This document shows, one piece after another, positions 8,327 through 16,901 of a DNA stretch of 55,508 nt (position 1 is the stretch's first letter; every line of letters begins with the position of its first letter). The stretch is taken from positions 1-55,508 of the forward strand of contig CAYSSG010000011.1 of assembly GCA_964433635.1 (NCBI GenBank). The letters are read 5' to 3'. The position numbers were made by a program, and so were the translations under genes. The notes under the pieces are model-generated. The model did no database searches. It had not been told where the DNA came from and saw only the letters and a program-made list of their open reading frames with translations. This DNA is from CAYSSG01 sp964433635. Its GTDB lineage: Bacteria > Atribacterota > Phoenicimicrobiia > Phoenicimicrobiales > Stramentimicrobiaceae.

Positions 8327-9427
8327 ATGATACACAAAAACAGTAAAAGAAAAATTGCTATCCTTACCGGAGGGGGAGATTGTCCGGGCATTAATGCGGT
8401 GATTCGGGCCATAACCAAAAAATGTATTTTGAAATATGATATGCAGGTTATCGGGATTAAAGACGGATATGAAGGATTAATTCACAATCAGTACCGCACC
8501 TTAAGCTATGACGATGTCTCTGGTATTCTTACCCTGGGAGGTACCATACTGGGAACAACCAATAAAGCCAATCCCTTCCAATATGCAGTTAAGGATGGCA
8601 AGCAAATAAAATTTGAAGACCGTTCCGGGGATGTCTTAAAAAATATTGGAGAACTGGGAATTGATTGCCTGGTATGTATTGGTGGTGATGGAACCCTATG
8701 GATTTCACATCGTTTTTTCCAGCAAGGGGTACCAATAATTGGAGTACCCAAGACTATTGATAATGATATCAGGGGAACAGATATCACCTTTGGCTTTGAT
8801 TCAGCGGTTACTATTGCCACAGAAGGAATAGATCGTATTCATACCACTGCCCAGTCACATCATCGTATCATGATTATCGAAGTAATGGGTCGTAAAGCCG
8901 GTTGGATTGCCCTCCATTCCGGCATTGCCGGAGGAGGCGATGTGATCTTAATACCGGAAATTCCTTACCAGATTGATAAAATTGTAGATTACATTAATAA
9001 GAGAAGAGAAACAGGACGTCATTTCAGTATTATAGTGGTTGCAGAAGGAGCCAGGTCAACGGGAGGAGAAACTACAGTTAAAAGAGTGGTGAAAGATAGT
9101 GCTGATCAGATTCGTTTAGGTGGGATTAGCTTTATTTTAGGCGAACAGCTGGAAAATATGATTGAATTAGAAACCCGTTCTGTGGTAATGGGACATTTAC
9201 AGCGCGGTGGAACACCAACTCCCTTTGATCGTATTCTGGCAACTCGTTTAGGCTCCAAGGCTGTGGACTTAATTGTAGAAAAACGTTATGGGAAAATGGT
9301 CAATGTGCAGGGAGACCGGCTGGGAGATTTTCCCCTGGAGAAGGTCGCTGAGGGTCCCCGTTTAATTCCGGAAAATCATGATTTGATTACAGCTGCCCGG
9401 GAAATTGGCGTCTGTTTCGGAAATTAG
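8327..9427 (+). CDS. pfkA: 6-phosphofructokinase (group III type)
   Basis: Glycolytic phosphofructokinase. The phosphate-binding start AILTGGGDCPGINAVIRA, catalytic PKTIDND and MGRKAGWIAL are all present. The donor-discriminating positions are GGDGT (glycine where PPi enzymes carry Asp) and PKTIDND (lysine where classic ATP enzymes carry Gly), a mix found in group III enzymes, most of which use ATP. The frame opens at 8267, but the ATG at 8327 has GAAAGAGG upstream and matches the family N-terminus, giving 366 residues. No partner genes; it ends just before the iron-sulfur promoter. Confidence 0.93.
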   Translation: MIHKNSKRKIAILTGGGDCPGINAVIRAITKKCILKYDMQVIGIKDGYEGLIHNQYRTLSYDDVSGILTLGGTILGTTNKANPFQYAVKDGKQIKFEDRSGDVLKNIGELGIDCLVCIGGDGTLWISHRFFQQGVPIIGVPKTIDNDIRGTDITFGFDSAVTIATEGIDRIHTTAQSHHRIMIIEVMGRKAGWIALHSGIAGGGDVILIPEIPYQIDKIVDYINKRRETGRHFSIIVVAEGARSTGGETTVKRVVKDSADQIRLGGISFILGEQLENMIELETRSVVMGHLQRGGTPTPFDRILATRLGSKAVDLIVEKRYGKMVNVQGDRLGDFPLEKVAEGPRLIPENHDLITAAREIGVCFGN

Positions 9428-9452
9428 ATAGACACAGCATGAAAGAAATTTG

Positions 9453-9481
9453 TTGACAGAAGCGTTTCTTTATTTTATAAT
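9453..9481 (+). promoter_or_regulatory. Consensus promoter of the iron-sulfur operon
   Basis: TTGACA at 9453-9458, 17-nt spacer, TATAAT at 9476-9481: a perfect sigma-A consensus in both hexamers and spacing. Such a strong promoter fits a gene set held down by a repressor. Confidence 0.85.
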
Positions 9482-9486
9482 TGTTT

Positions 9487-9512
9487 ACTACTAAAAGAAT
9501 AGCAATAGTAGT
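9487..9512 (+). promoter_or_regulatory. Inverted repeat, likely operator for the Rrf2/IscR regulator
   Basis: Perfect 7-nt inverted arms, ACTACTA at 9487-9493 and TAGTAGT at 9506-9512, separated by 12 nt. They lie just downstream of the -10 hexamer, over the expected start of transcription, and 19 nt before the regulator gene. Autoregulation is inferred from position. Confidence 0.55.
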
Positions 9513-9530
9513 GATTTGTGAGGTAGCTTA

Positions 9531-9959
9531 ATGAGACTTTCCACTCGATCGAGATATGGTACAAGATTAATGCTTGAACTAGCTTCTCATTATAAAAAAA
9601 ACAGTGTTTTTCTAAAGGATATCGCTCAAAAAGAGAGTATTTCTGAAAAATATTTGAGTCACCTGGTCATTCCACTGAAAGCCAGTGGACTGGTAAGTTC
9701 ATCCCGGGGAGCTCACGGGGGATACAGGCTGGCAAAATCTCCTTCCCTGATCACTATCAAAGATATCGTAAAAGCATTAGAAGGAGATTTAAGCCCTGTT
9801 GAGTGTATAAAAAATCCGTCTGTCTGTGATCGATTTTCTACTTGCGTGACACGTGATATCTGGGATATATTAGATAAAAAAATCTCTGAGACTTTAGACT
9901 CCGTTACACTGAAGGATTTAATCAGACTGCAGGAGAAGAAAGTCAGGATGAAGATATAG
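9531..9959 (+). CDS. iscR: Rrf2-family iron-sulfur regulator (IscR-like)
   Basis: Transcription factor that senses iron-sulfur status and probably represses its own operon. The 142-residue protein has the Rrf2 winged helix (MRLSTRSRYGTRLMLELA at the start, GAHGGYRLAK at the wing near residue 65). The cluster-binding loop has three cysteines, VECIKNPSVCDRFSTC, near residues 91-107, as expected for a [2Fe-2S] ligand set. It is the first gene of the operon and sits directly behind a consensus promoter overlapped by an inverted repeat. A cysteine desulfurase gene follows after 12 nt. Confidence 0.9.
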   Translation: MRLSTRSRYGTRLMLELASHYKKNSVFLKDIAQKESISEKYLSHLVIPLKASGLVSSSRGAHGGYRLAKSPSLITIKDIVKALEGDLSPVECIKNPSVCDRFSTCVTRDIWDILDKKISETLDSVTLKDLIRLQEKKVRMKI

Positions 9960-9971
9960 AAAGAGAAAACG

Positions 9972-11171
9972 ATGGTTAAAAGAAAAGTGTACCTGGATCA
10001 TAATGCGACTACTCCCTTACATCCCATGGTGAAAGAGGCAATGATTAAAGCAATGGATGTCTTTGGTAACCCTTCCAGCCTGCATCAGTTTGGAAGACCG
10101 GTTAAGGCAATGATTGCAGAAGCCAGAAAGGCGGTTGCTTCTTTTATAGGGGGAAGTCCGGAAGAGATTATTTTTACCGGTTCCGGTTCTGAAGCGAACA
10201 ACACCGTGCTTTCGATTTTAGCCTGTCCTTCAAAGCAATGTAATTGTTCTGAGGTGGGCAAATTTAACAAAATCATTACCACGGTTATTGAACATCCTTG
10301 TATTCTGGAGACGGCTAAATGCCTATCGGATCGAAGCATAGAAGTAAAGTATCTTGGTGTGGATCATGACGGAAAAATCAGCATTGAGGAGCTGGAAGAG
10401 GAGCTGAAAAAAGGCCCGGCACTGGTTTCTATTATGACCGCAAATAACGAGATTGGAACAATACAGGATATCAAACAGATTGCCGGACTTGCCCATCAAT
10501 ATCACAGCCTCATTCATACCGACGCCATTCAGGCCGCAGGAAAGATACCGATAGATGTGAATGACCTGGGTGTCGATTTTTTGACACTTTCCGGACATAA
10601 GGTGTATGGACCTAAGGGGATAGGTGCTTTATATATACGTAAAGGAACGCCATTTTGTCCTTTAATCAGGGGAGGCCATCAGGAAAATGGTCGACGTGCC
10701 GGAACGGAGAATACCTTAGGTATCATCGGATTCGGTAAAGCCATTCAGATGCGGGCTGAAGAAATGATTCCGGAAGGGGAGAGATTGCGGTTATTGAAGA
10801 TGAGGCTGAGAGAAAATCTCGAAAAGAAGATTGGCTTTATCCAGTTTAACGGTCATCCCCAGGATTGCCTGCCGAATACCCTGAATGTCTCTTTTGCCGG
10901 TGCGGAGGGAGAGTCAATTCTGCTTTATCTGGATTTAGAAGGAATTGCTGTATCCACAGGTTCAGCCTGTGCTTCCGGTTCTATCGAACCCTCTCATGTT
11001 CTATTGGCAATCGGTACACCTGTAGAATACGCCCATGGATCTATACGGATAAGTATGGGCAGAAGCACAACCAGGAAGGATATTGATTATATGATAGAGG
11101 TTTTACCACGGGTCATTGAGCGCATCAGAAAGATGTCCACGATAAAAGTTGGAGGAGAAAAACATGAGTAG
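9972..11171 (+). CDS. nifS: Cysteine desulfurase (NifS/IscS family)
   Basis: PLP enzyme that takes sulfur from cysteine and passes it to the scaffold as persulfide. The N-terminus YLDHNATTPLHP, the PLP lysine in LSGHKVYGPKGIGALY (near residue 205) and the active Cys in STGSACASGS (near residue 330) are typical of the IscS/NifS class with a flexible loop. Length 399 is normal. The stop overlaps the start of the NifU-like gene by 8 nt, which couples sulfur donor and scaffold. Whether it serves general or dedicated cluster assembly cannot be told. Confidence 0.94.
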   Translation: MVKRKVYLDHNATTPLHPMVKEAMIKAMDVFGNPSSLHQFGRPVKAMIAEARKAVASFIGGSPEEIIFTGSGSEANNTVLSILACPSKQCNCSEVGKFNKIITTVIEHPCILETAKCLSDRSIEVKYLGVDHDGKISIEELEEELKKGPALVSIMTANNEIGTIQDIKQIAGLAHQYHSLIHTDAIQAAGKIPIDVNDLGVDFLTLSGHKVYGPKGIGALYIRKGTPFCPLIRGGHQENGRRAGTENTLGIIGFGKAIQMRAEEMIPEGERLRLLKMRLRENLEKKIGFIQFNGHPQDCLPNTLNVSFAGAEGESILLYLDLEGIAVSTGSACASGSIEPSHVLLAIGTPVEYAHGSIRISMGRSTTRKDIDYMIEVLPRVIERIRKMSTIKVGGEKHE

Positions 11172-11775
11172 TCAAACAGACTGGGTCTATTCGGAAAAAT
11201 TGAAAGACCATTTTATCAATCCCCGCAATATTCTTAAAGATGAGGATTCTTACCAGGACGACGGAAAAGGGATTGTGGGTAACATGAAATGCGGGGATCA
11301 AATGCTGGTGGTCATTAAGGTAGATAAAGAAAAAGACATTATCAGTGATTGTCGATGGAAAACCTTCGGATGTGCCAGTGCGATTGCCAGTACCTCCATT
11401 CTGTCAGAGATGGTCAAAGGGATGACCCCGGAACAGGCTTATCATATCTCCCCCAAAGACATCGTGAAGGAATTAGGAGGACTGCCCATCCACAAAGTCC
11501 ATTGTTCCGTATTGGGGGATAGAGCTCTGCGGGCAGCAATCAATGATTATTATCAAAGGAACGGCATGTTGGATAAGATAGAAAAGAAAGAGGCAAGAGT
11601 CGTATGTGAATGCATGAATGTGACAGATAAAGAAATTGAGGAAGCCGTTCTGGATGGTGCCCGTACTCTCCTGGAATTACAGGAAAAAACGAAAGCCGGA
11701 ACCGTATGTGGGAAGTGTAAAGAGAATATTATTGAACTTTTAGATCGATACAAGGCCAGTCATTTTAGTGAATAG
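11164..11775 (+). CDS. nifU: NifU-like scaffold: IscU domain plus BFD-type [2Fe-2S] domain
   Basis: Scaffold on which clusters are built from desulfurase sulfur. The IscU part (residues 1-130) carries the three ligand cysteines in NMKCGDQM, TFGCASAIAS and VHCSVLGDRAL. A second domain (residues 140-200) has CECMN and GTVCGKCKENI, the four-cysteine pattern of BFD-like [2Fe-2S] domains. The third module of full NifU (the C-terminal Nfu domain) is missing. GGAGGAG at 11151-11157 selects the ATG at 11164 rather than the in-frame TTG at 11149. Last but one gene of the iron-sulfur operon. Confidence 0.9.
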   Translation: MSSQTDWVYSEKLKDHFINPRNILKDEDSYQDDGKGIVGNMKCGDQMLVVIKVDKEKDIISDCRWKTFGCASAIASTSILSEMVKGMTPEQAYHISPKDIVKELGGLPIHKVHCSVLGDRALRAAINDYYQRNGMLDKIEKKEARVVCECMNVTDKEIEEAVLDGARTLLELQEKTKAGTVCGKCKENIIELLDRYKASHFSE

Positions 11776-11802
11776 GATGAAAGAATAAAGGAGGTGAATA
11801 AT

Positions 11803-11997
11803 ATGGTAGTTGATCCGGTCTGCAAAATGGAAGTAGATGAAAAGACGTGCAAATATACCAGCGAATATAAAGGGAAAACCTATTATTTCTGTGCTCCGGG
11901 TTGTCAAAAGGATTTTGAAGAAAATCCTGAAAAATATCTCAAGCAATCCGATAAACCGGAAAAAAAGCGTGAGATGCCACCCTATGGTCCCTGTTAG
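11803..11997 (+). CDS. Small YHS-domain protein
   Basis: A 64-residue protein that is almost wholly a YHS domain: VVDPVCKMEVDE, then YKGKTYYFCAPGCQKDFEENPEKYL. Cysteines at C-K-M and F-C-x-x-G-C suggest metal binding; these domains accompany copper ATPases and metal trafficking proteins. AAGGAGGTGA at 11788-11797 selects the ATG at 11803. It follows the NifU-like gene after 27 nt, so an iron or metal-handling link to the iron-sulfur operon is plausible but inferred. The tail is short, charged and ends in Cys. Confidence 0.8.
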   Translation: MVVDPVCKMEVDEKTCKYTSEYKGKTYYFCAPGCQKDFEENPEKYLKQSDKPEKKREMPPYGPC

Positions 11998-12021
11998 CCT
12001 TAATCAGATTGCAAAATTCAA

Positions 12022-12088
12022 GATCAGGTCTTGATAGTTTTACATTTCAATGAATAAGTATTAATCTGTCGAGACCTGATTTTATTTG
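12022..12088 (+). terminator. Long-stem terminator-like hairpin after the iron-sulfur operon
   Basis: Arms ATCAGGTCT (12023-12031) and AGACCTGAT (12072-12080) pair perfectly and extend by a few wobble pairs, with a loop of about 35 nt. TTTTATTT follows. The large loop makes it an imperfect terminator, but it sits 25 nt after the last stop codon. Confidence 0.5.
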
Positions 12089-12217
12089 AAGGCCAGCCAA
12101 CCCGGTTACACCTACTGTCAGTTCATTTCCTCCTTTTATGACCATCAATGGTATACCAACTATCGCATTAAGAGAACCCTGAATAATGGCTGCGGCTATG
12201 ACGGATTCTGTTTTGAT
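12047..12217 (-). pseudogene. Possible 56-codon peptide or gene remnant without a normal start
   Basis: On the minus strand, AGGAGG (complement of 12228-12233) precedes a 56-codon open frame whose only upstream codons are ATG-CAT-TAA. The predicted residues have protein-like composition (TESVIAAAIIQGSLNAIVGI), but no family is recognised. Translation would need a non-standard start right after the stop, or the reading frame is broken. It overlaps the terminator-like stem at 12022-12081. Could be a decayed gene or coincidence. Confidence 0.22.
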
Positions 12218-12335
12218 TTAATGCATGCCTCCTGAAAAATTCATTCCTTGAACCAGAGACTGAACTCTCTGCATTATTTTCTTTATCCTGCTATAGATTA
12301 TAGAAGAGAATGGACTTTCAATCAAATATACAGGT

Positions 12336-12388
12336 AATTCGGGGACAGAATACTTTTGATTCAGGTATTCTATCCCCAATTTTTTTTA
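12336..12388 (+). repeat. REP-like palindrome acting as a terminator
   Basis: Arms at 12336-12353 (AATTC, GGGGA, then AGAATAC) and 12365-12381 pair over about 16 bp with one mismatch and one bulge; a run of eight T follows. The GGGGACAGAATAC arm resembles palindromes associated with REP/RAYT-type elements in many bacteria (from memory). No transposase is nearby, so it may be a solitary element or simply a terminator. Confidence 0.5.
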
Positions 12389-12491
12389 TTGTTTCTATTT
12401 TTTTATAGTATAATAGTTTTTAAGATGAATTGTTTTTTCTGATAGTAGAATGAATTCATTTTATATCTATTCAATTGAGGAGATGAAATAA

Positions 12492-14312
12492 ATTAAACGG
12501 CCATTTCTGAACAATCAATATAAAATTACGGTTATTTTTTTGATATCACTGCTGAGTTTATTTATTCATCTGATGGTATCTGCCGAACAGGACCGCAGAT
12601 TTCAGATTACCGATTACCAGGCTCAGGTGATTATCTTAGAGAATGGGGATATCCAGATCAGTGAAATCTTTACCTATGATTTTGATGGGAACTTTAATGG
12701 CATTATCCGAAGCATCGGTACCAAAGGTTCTGACGGACTTGCCTATTTCCGGGCTTCTGAATATTCCCCGCAGAGAAAAACCCTGGAGACATCTCATACG
12801 ACAGAAGGCGAGATGATTACCTACAGAGTCTATGACCAGTCCAGCAATGAAAGAAAATCCTTCCTGCTGGAGTATCAGCTCAGGAATGTGATTACTAAAT
12901 ACAATGATATAGCCGAATTCTATTGGAAATTTTTTGACCATACCAATACTTCACCTATCAGCCGGGTAAGAATTGAGGTTATTTTTCCCGACCGTACTGT
13001 TACAGCGGATGAATTAAAGGTTTTCGGCCACGGACCATCACAAGGACAGGTATCCATTCAGGATCAGGGACTTGTCTTATATGAGGTAGACGGTCTTCCG
13101 GCTGGTGAAATGATAGAAGCGAGAATTCTCTTTCCTACTGCTTTTGTTCCGGCTGCCCGCAGGGTTATTCATCAGGACCGGTTTGATGAAATCATGCAGG
13201 AGGAATTACAATGGGCAGAACAGTCTGACCGGCAGCAGAATATGTTTATTCTGGGTCTGGCACTGATACCGGTCATGATTGTGCTGAATATTATCATGGC
13301 GATCCGAATGTACTTCAAGTACGACCGTGAACTCAGACCGGAAATGCAATTGGATTATTACCGGGAATTACCCCAGGATATTACCCCGGCAGTATTAAGC
13401 CAGTTAATGAGCCTGACGGGAGCAGGTACCAAGGATCTTATGGCCACGCTGATGGATCTGGTACGTAAAGGGTATCTGAAACTGGAAGAGTTGCCGGTAG
13501 GGAGGCAAAAGGATTATCGATTCAGTATTCTGAATAAGGATACCGCTTCTCTCAAGGAACATGAGACAGATTTGATACATTGGTTAATCTATATCATCGG
13601 AAACGGAGAATCAGTCACCTTAAAAGAAATTGAAAAATATGCCAAGGATTCCTTTAACCAGAGTACCTTTTTTCACAATTACAAGCACTGGCTGAATACC
13701 GTAAAAAATGAATTCAGTAAATTCGATTATTTCAATACTTCCAAACCGGGCCTGACAGCTGCTCTGAAGACTGTCCTGTGGGAAATTGCCGGCGTTATCC
13801 TATTAATGGTTGCGGCATTTTTGTTCCGGATACCGTGGTATGTTCTAATCCCCCTGTTGTTTGTGGTGATTATCACAGGAATGGGATTAATCGGTTATGG
13901 GGTCGCCATCAGAAAGAAAACCCAGGTCGGGATTAATGAATATCATAAATGGTCTGCTTTCAAGCGATTTTTATTGCATTTCAGCAATATGAAAGATTAT
14001 GAAATTCCTTCTATCGTAGTCTGGGAACATTACCTGGTCTATGCCATTTCCCTGGGTATCGCTGAGAAGGTTATTGCGAAACTGCGACCTGTGCTGGCTA
14101 ACCAAAATATTAATATAGGTAATTCAACATTGCTTTATCATATGACAAACCGGAATGGTCAATTAAATGCATCTACTTTCCGGTCTTTTGATCAGGCATT
14201 CAGTAAGAGCTTTGTAAGAACATCGCCTTCTACCGGATCCGGTGGAGGCTTCTCCTCCGGCGGCGGCAGAGGAGGCGGCGGCGGAGGCGGCGGCGGAGGC
14301 GGTGCCTTCTGA
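12492..14312 (+). CDS. DUF2207 membrane protein with glycine-rich tail
   Basis: Predicted membrane protein: signal segment, an extracytoplasmic DUF2207 domain (about residues 35-220), a transmembrane helix near 250, a cytoplasmic part, two more helices near 425-465, and a tail that is almost pure glycine. This layout is common next to LemA, as here, but function is unknown. Start: no usable ATG. ATG AAA TAA at 12483-12491 is in frame but stops at codon 3. Translation from ATT at 12492, nine bases after GAGGAG, yields a good signal peptide (IKRPFLNNQYKITVIFLISL). A TTG at 12540 has no ribosome site. Confidence 0.82.
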   Translation: MKRPFLNNQYKITVIFLISLLSLFIHLMVSAEQDRRFQITDYQAQVIILENGDIQISEIFTYDFDGNFNGIIRSIGTKGSDGLAYFRASEYSPQRKTLETSHTTEGEMITYRVYDQSSNERKSFLLEYQLRNVITKYNDIAEFYWKFFDHTNTSPISRVRIEVIFPDRTVTADELKVFGHGPSQGQVSIQDQGLVLYEVDGLPAGEMIEARILFPTAFVPAARRVIHQDRFDEIMQEELQWAEQSDRQQNMFILGLALIPVMIVLNIIMAIRMYFKYDRELRPEMQLDYYRELPQDITPAVLSQLMSLTGAGTKDLMATLMDLVRKGYLKLEELPVGRQKDYRFSILNKDTASLKEHETDLIHWLIYIIGNGESVTLKEIEKYAKDSFNQSTFFHNYKHWLNTVKNEFSKFDYFNTSKPGLTAALKTVLWEIAGVILLMVAAFLFRIPWYVLIPLLFVVIITGMGLIGYGVAIRKKTQVGINEYHKWSAFKRFLLHFSNMKDYEIPSIVVWEHYLVYAISLGIAEKVIAKLRPVLANQNINIGNSTLLYHMTNRNGQLNASTFRSFDQAFSKSFVRTSPSTGSGGGFSSGGGRGGGGGGGGGGGAF

Positions 14313-14401
14313 TGGTTCAGCAGTTTTCATGATAGATAGAAAATATATAAAAAATCATGGCTTTAATATTAATATATTGATGTAAAAGAAGGAGCAATAT
14401 T

Positions 14402-14944
14402 ATGAGTATTATTTTGATTATTTTAGTTCTCATCGGTCTATGGGCAGTCGCTGCTTACAATGGTTTTGTTGGTTTACGAGGAAGGGTTGATAATGCCTGG
14501 GCGCAGATTGATGTTCAGCTCAAGAGAAGATTTGACCTGATACCCAATCTGGTCAATACGGTAAAGGGGTATGCCCAGCATGAAAAAGAGACACTGGAAA
14601 AAGTGGTAGAAGCAAGAACCAAATACATGTCTGCAAAAACTCCCGAAGAAAAGATGGAGGCAAATTCGGGATTGGCCGGCGTTTTAGGCAGATTGTTTGC
14701 CTTAGCTGAAAGTTATCCTGACTTAAAAGCCAATGCCGGTTTTCTGGATCTGCAGAACCAGTTGAAGGAAACCGAGGATAAGATAGGTTTTTCACGGCAG
14801 TTTTACAATGATACGGCCATGAAATACAATGTTGGCATCTTGAAAGTACCGGCTTCGATCATTGCCAGCCTGTTTGGTTTTAAAAGCCGGCCTTATTTTG
14901 AGGCTGAGGGAGAAAGCAGGGAAAATGTAGAGGTCAAATTCTAA
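14402..14944 (+). CDS. lemA: LemA family protein
   Basis: A 180-residue LemA protein: one N-terminal transmembrane helix (residues 2-20) with a short outside N-terminus, then a helical-bundle cytoplasmic domain. Family hallmarks are AYNGFVGLRGRVDNAWAQIDVQLKRRFDLIPNLVNTVKGYA and later QFYNDTAMKYN (positions about 20-60 and 135-150). AAGGAG at 14389-14394 supports the start. It lies 89 nt after the DUF2207 gene, a pairing seen in many genomes. The role is not established; some LemA proteins assist membrane or envelope stress functions. Confidence 0.92.
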   Translation: MSIILIILVLIGLWAVAAYNGFVGLRGRVDNAWAQIDVQLKRRFDLIPNLVNTVKGYAQHEKETLEKVVEARTKYMSAKTPEEKMEANSGLAGVLGRLFALAESYPDLKANAGFLDLQNQLKETEDKIGFSRQFYNDTAMKYNVGILKVPASIIASLFGFKSRPYFEAEGESRENVEVKF

Positions 14945-14986
14945 AAAATAAGCTGTTCCAGTTGACACCAGAGATCTGCAGTAAAT

Positions 14987-16753
14987 ATGGCAAAAAACGA
15001 TATTGATGAAAAATCAACGATTCAGGGCTTGTTTATGCTTTATAAAGCAGCAAAAGAAACGGTACCAGATTTGATAGAAGGGCATGTTCCATTTTTTCAA
15101 AAGAGAAAAAGGTTCTCTCTGCGTTTATTTATCTTTTTTGTACTGGCACTTCAGTTACTGATCATCACCTTACCGGTCAATGCTGAAACATCCCCGAAAT
15201 TTCTTATCATTCACCTGGATGCGGTCTGTTCAGAAGATTTCTATCAGTACATGGATGATGGCTATCTCCCCAATGTAAAAGAGATTTTCGAGAGCGGTCA
15301 CATGATACGATATGGATTAAGCCTCTTTCCGGGAGGGACAGAGACCATTTATCCCCGTATGAAGAAAGGCATCGATAATGCAGCGGGAGAGAGCGTAGGA
15401 TGGGGTCATTATGATCGGGATTCAAAGACCATGATACCAAAATTCAGGATATTTTCTCATTTGTTCTCCCAGGTACCCCGCAGAGCAAGGGCAAGTTTTG
15501 TTTACGGGGTACCATTTTTGGACATATTTAATTTTTTGCCTATGAGTAATATTCCAGAATTATTGGAAACGTATAAGGTCATAGAGCTGCTCTGGTTTGC
15601 TACTGATGCCATTGGTCATCATCTGAATAGAGATTATCATCTTGACAGTATCAGACGTTTTGACCGTTATTTTGGTCATCTTGTGCGACAATTGGATATA
15701 GAAGAAGTTAATTTTATTCTTTATTGTGATCATGGGATGTGTTTTGATAATCCGATTATTATTGAACAGGATTATGATATCAGGGAGATTGTGGGAGACG
15801 ATTTCAGCGCTTTTATATTTCCGAACCTGTATCTAGAGAGGCCTGAATTAAGTCACATTTATGCTCGGAGAATTGTCATGGAAAGCGAGATTGATTTTGC
15901 GTTTTATCGGGGAGAATCTGGTCGGGTAGAAGGTTACTCCAGGAGTGGGAAAATTATTTTCGAGGAACAGGAGGACAGATTCCGGTATTGTTTTGAAGGC
16001 GAAGATTCTTTTGGGTACTATGAAGATGGATACCAGGGAGAATGGCTGACTGATCTGGAGTGGCTCTCTGTGACCAGAGATAGTGAATTCCCGGCTGTTC
16101 CTCCTAATATATATCGCATATTTGTTCATCAGCATGTCGGGGATATTGCGATTGCCGTAAATTCACCCAAGATTGCTGTTTTTCCTCCCTTGCCTTTTTC
16201 CGGTCATCACCATGGGATCACGAAAAATGATCTGCTGGTACCCATTTTACTTCGCGGGAAGGAGCTGGAACATCTTTATGACCGGGAAGAGATGTGGCTG
16301 CACACGCTCTTTGCCAGTGTCCCTGCACTTGATTTTGATGAGATTGAACCGGAGAGAGAAAAGAACACATTTTCTTTTTGGGGAAGTGTAGAAGAAGGCC
16401 AGTATCCGGATTTTGAACTCTCCCTCTCCCCGGCTTATCGCTGGAATGTTGCCCTGCATTATGAGCAGGAAACTTATAAGGGATGGTTTGAATATGATGT
16501 GTACAGTTCCTATGTCATCAGACTATGGGCAGGTGCAGGATTGCAGCATCAAGAGAAGAGCTTTGATCCATTCCTTCATGCCCGCCTGCAGATGGACTTC
16601 GGAAAAATTCAATTGAATTACGGAGGGCAGGTCAACCTGAGTAACCTGAAAGACTGGCAGGAGAATAGAAAGGAAATCATTTATCAGATCAATGACCGCT
16701 TATCCTTTAACTGGATGATTCCCAACCGCTTTGGCTTTAGCCTTCATTGGTGA
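14987..16753 (+). CDS. Exported alkaline-phosphatase-superfamily protein with beta-strand C-terminus
   Basis: A 588-residue protein with a 45-residue N-region, one hydrophobic segment (about 45-63) ending VNAE, a possible signal cleavage site. The body resembles the type I phosphodiesterase/alkaline phosphatase superfamily: IIHLDAV (metal Asp), GGTETIYPRM (candidate nucleophile Thr), FATDAIGHHLN, CDHGM and GHHHGITKND (metal ligands). The last 110 residues alternate polar and hydrophobic residues in seven or eight short strands and end in FGFSLHW. The substrate is unknown; phosphonate, nucleotide or lipid-linked phosphates are all possible. The start has only a weak ribosome site. It follows LemA by 42 nt. 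Confidence 0.72.
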   Translation: MAKNDIDEKSTIQGLFMLYKAAKETVPDLIEGHVPFFQKRKRFSLRLFIFFVLALQLLIITLPVNAETSPKFLIIHLDAVCSEDFYQYMDDGYLPNVKEIFESGHMIRYGLSLFPGGTETIYPRMKKGIDNAAGESVGWGHYDRDSKTMIPKFRIFSHLFSQVPRRARASFVYGVPFLDIFNFLPMSNIPELLETYKVIELLWFATDAIGHHLNRDYHLDSIRRFDRYFGHLVRQLDIEEVNFILYCDHGMCFDNPIIIEQDYDIREIVGDDFSAFIFPNLYLERPELSHIYARRIVMESEIDFAFYRGESGRVEGYSRSGKIIFEEQEDRFRYCFEGEDSFGYYEDGYQGEWLTDLEWLSVTRDSEFPAVPPNIYRIFVHQHVGDIAIAVNSPKIAVFPPLPFSGHHHGITKNDLLVPILLRGKELEHLYDREEMWLHTLFASVPALDFDEIEPEREKNTFSFWGSVEEGQYPDFELSLSPAYRWNVALHYEQETYKGWFEYDVYSSYVIRLWAGAGLQHQEKSFDPFLHARLQMDFGKIQLNYGGQVNLSNLKDWQENRKEIIYQINDRLSFNWMIPNRFGFSLHW

Positions 16754-16901
16754 TTTCAAACTCTAAATCAGAATTTGAAATTTCATTTTGAGTACAACTT
16801 CGCCTGAACAGAATCGGTTGAGCATAGAAATAAATGTTAAACAAAAGATACAATAAATATTGGATCAATTCCTTGTGAAATCAATCAATAGAAAAAAATA
16901 T

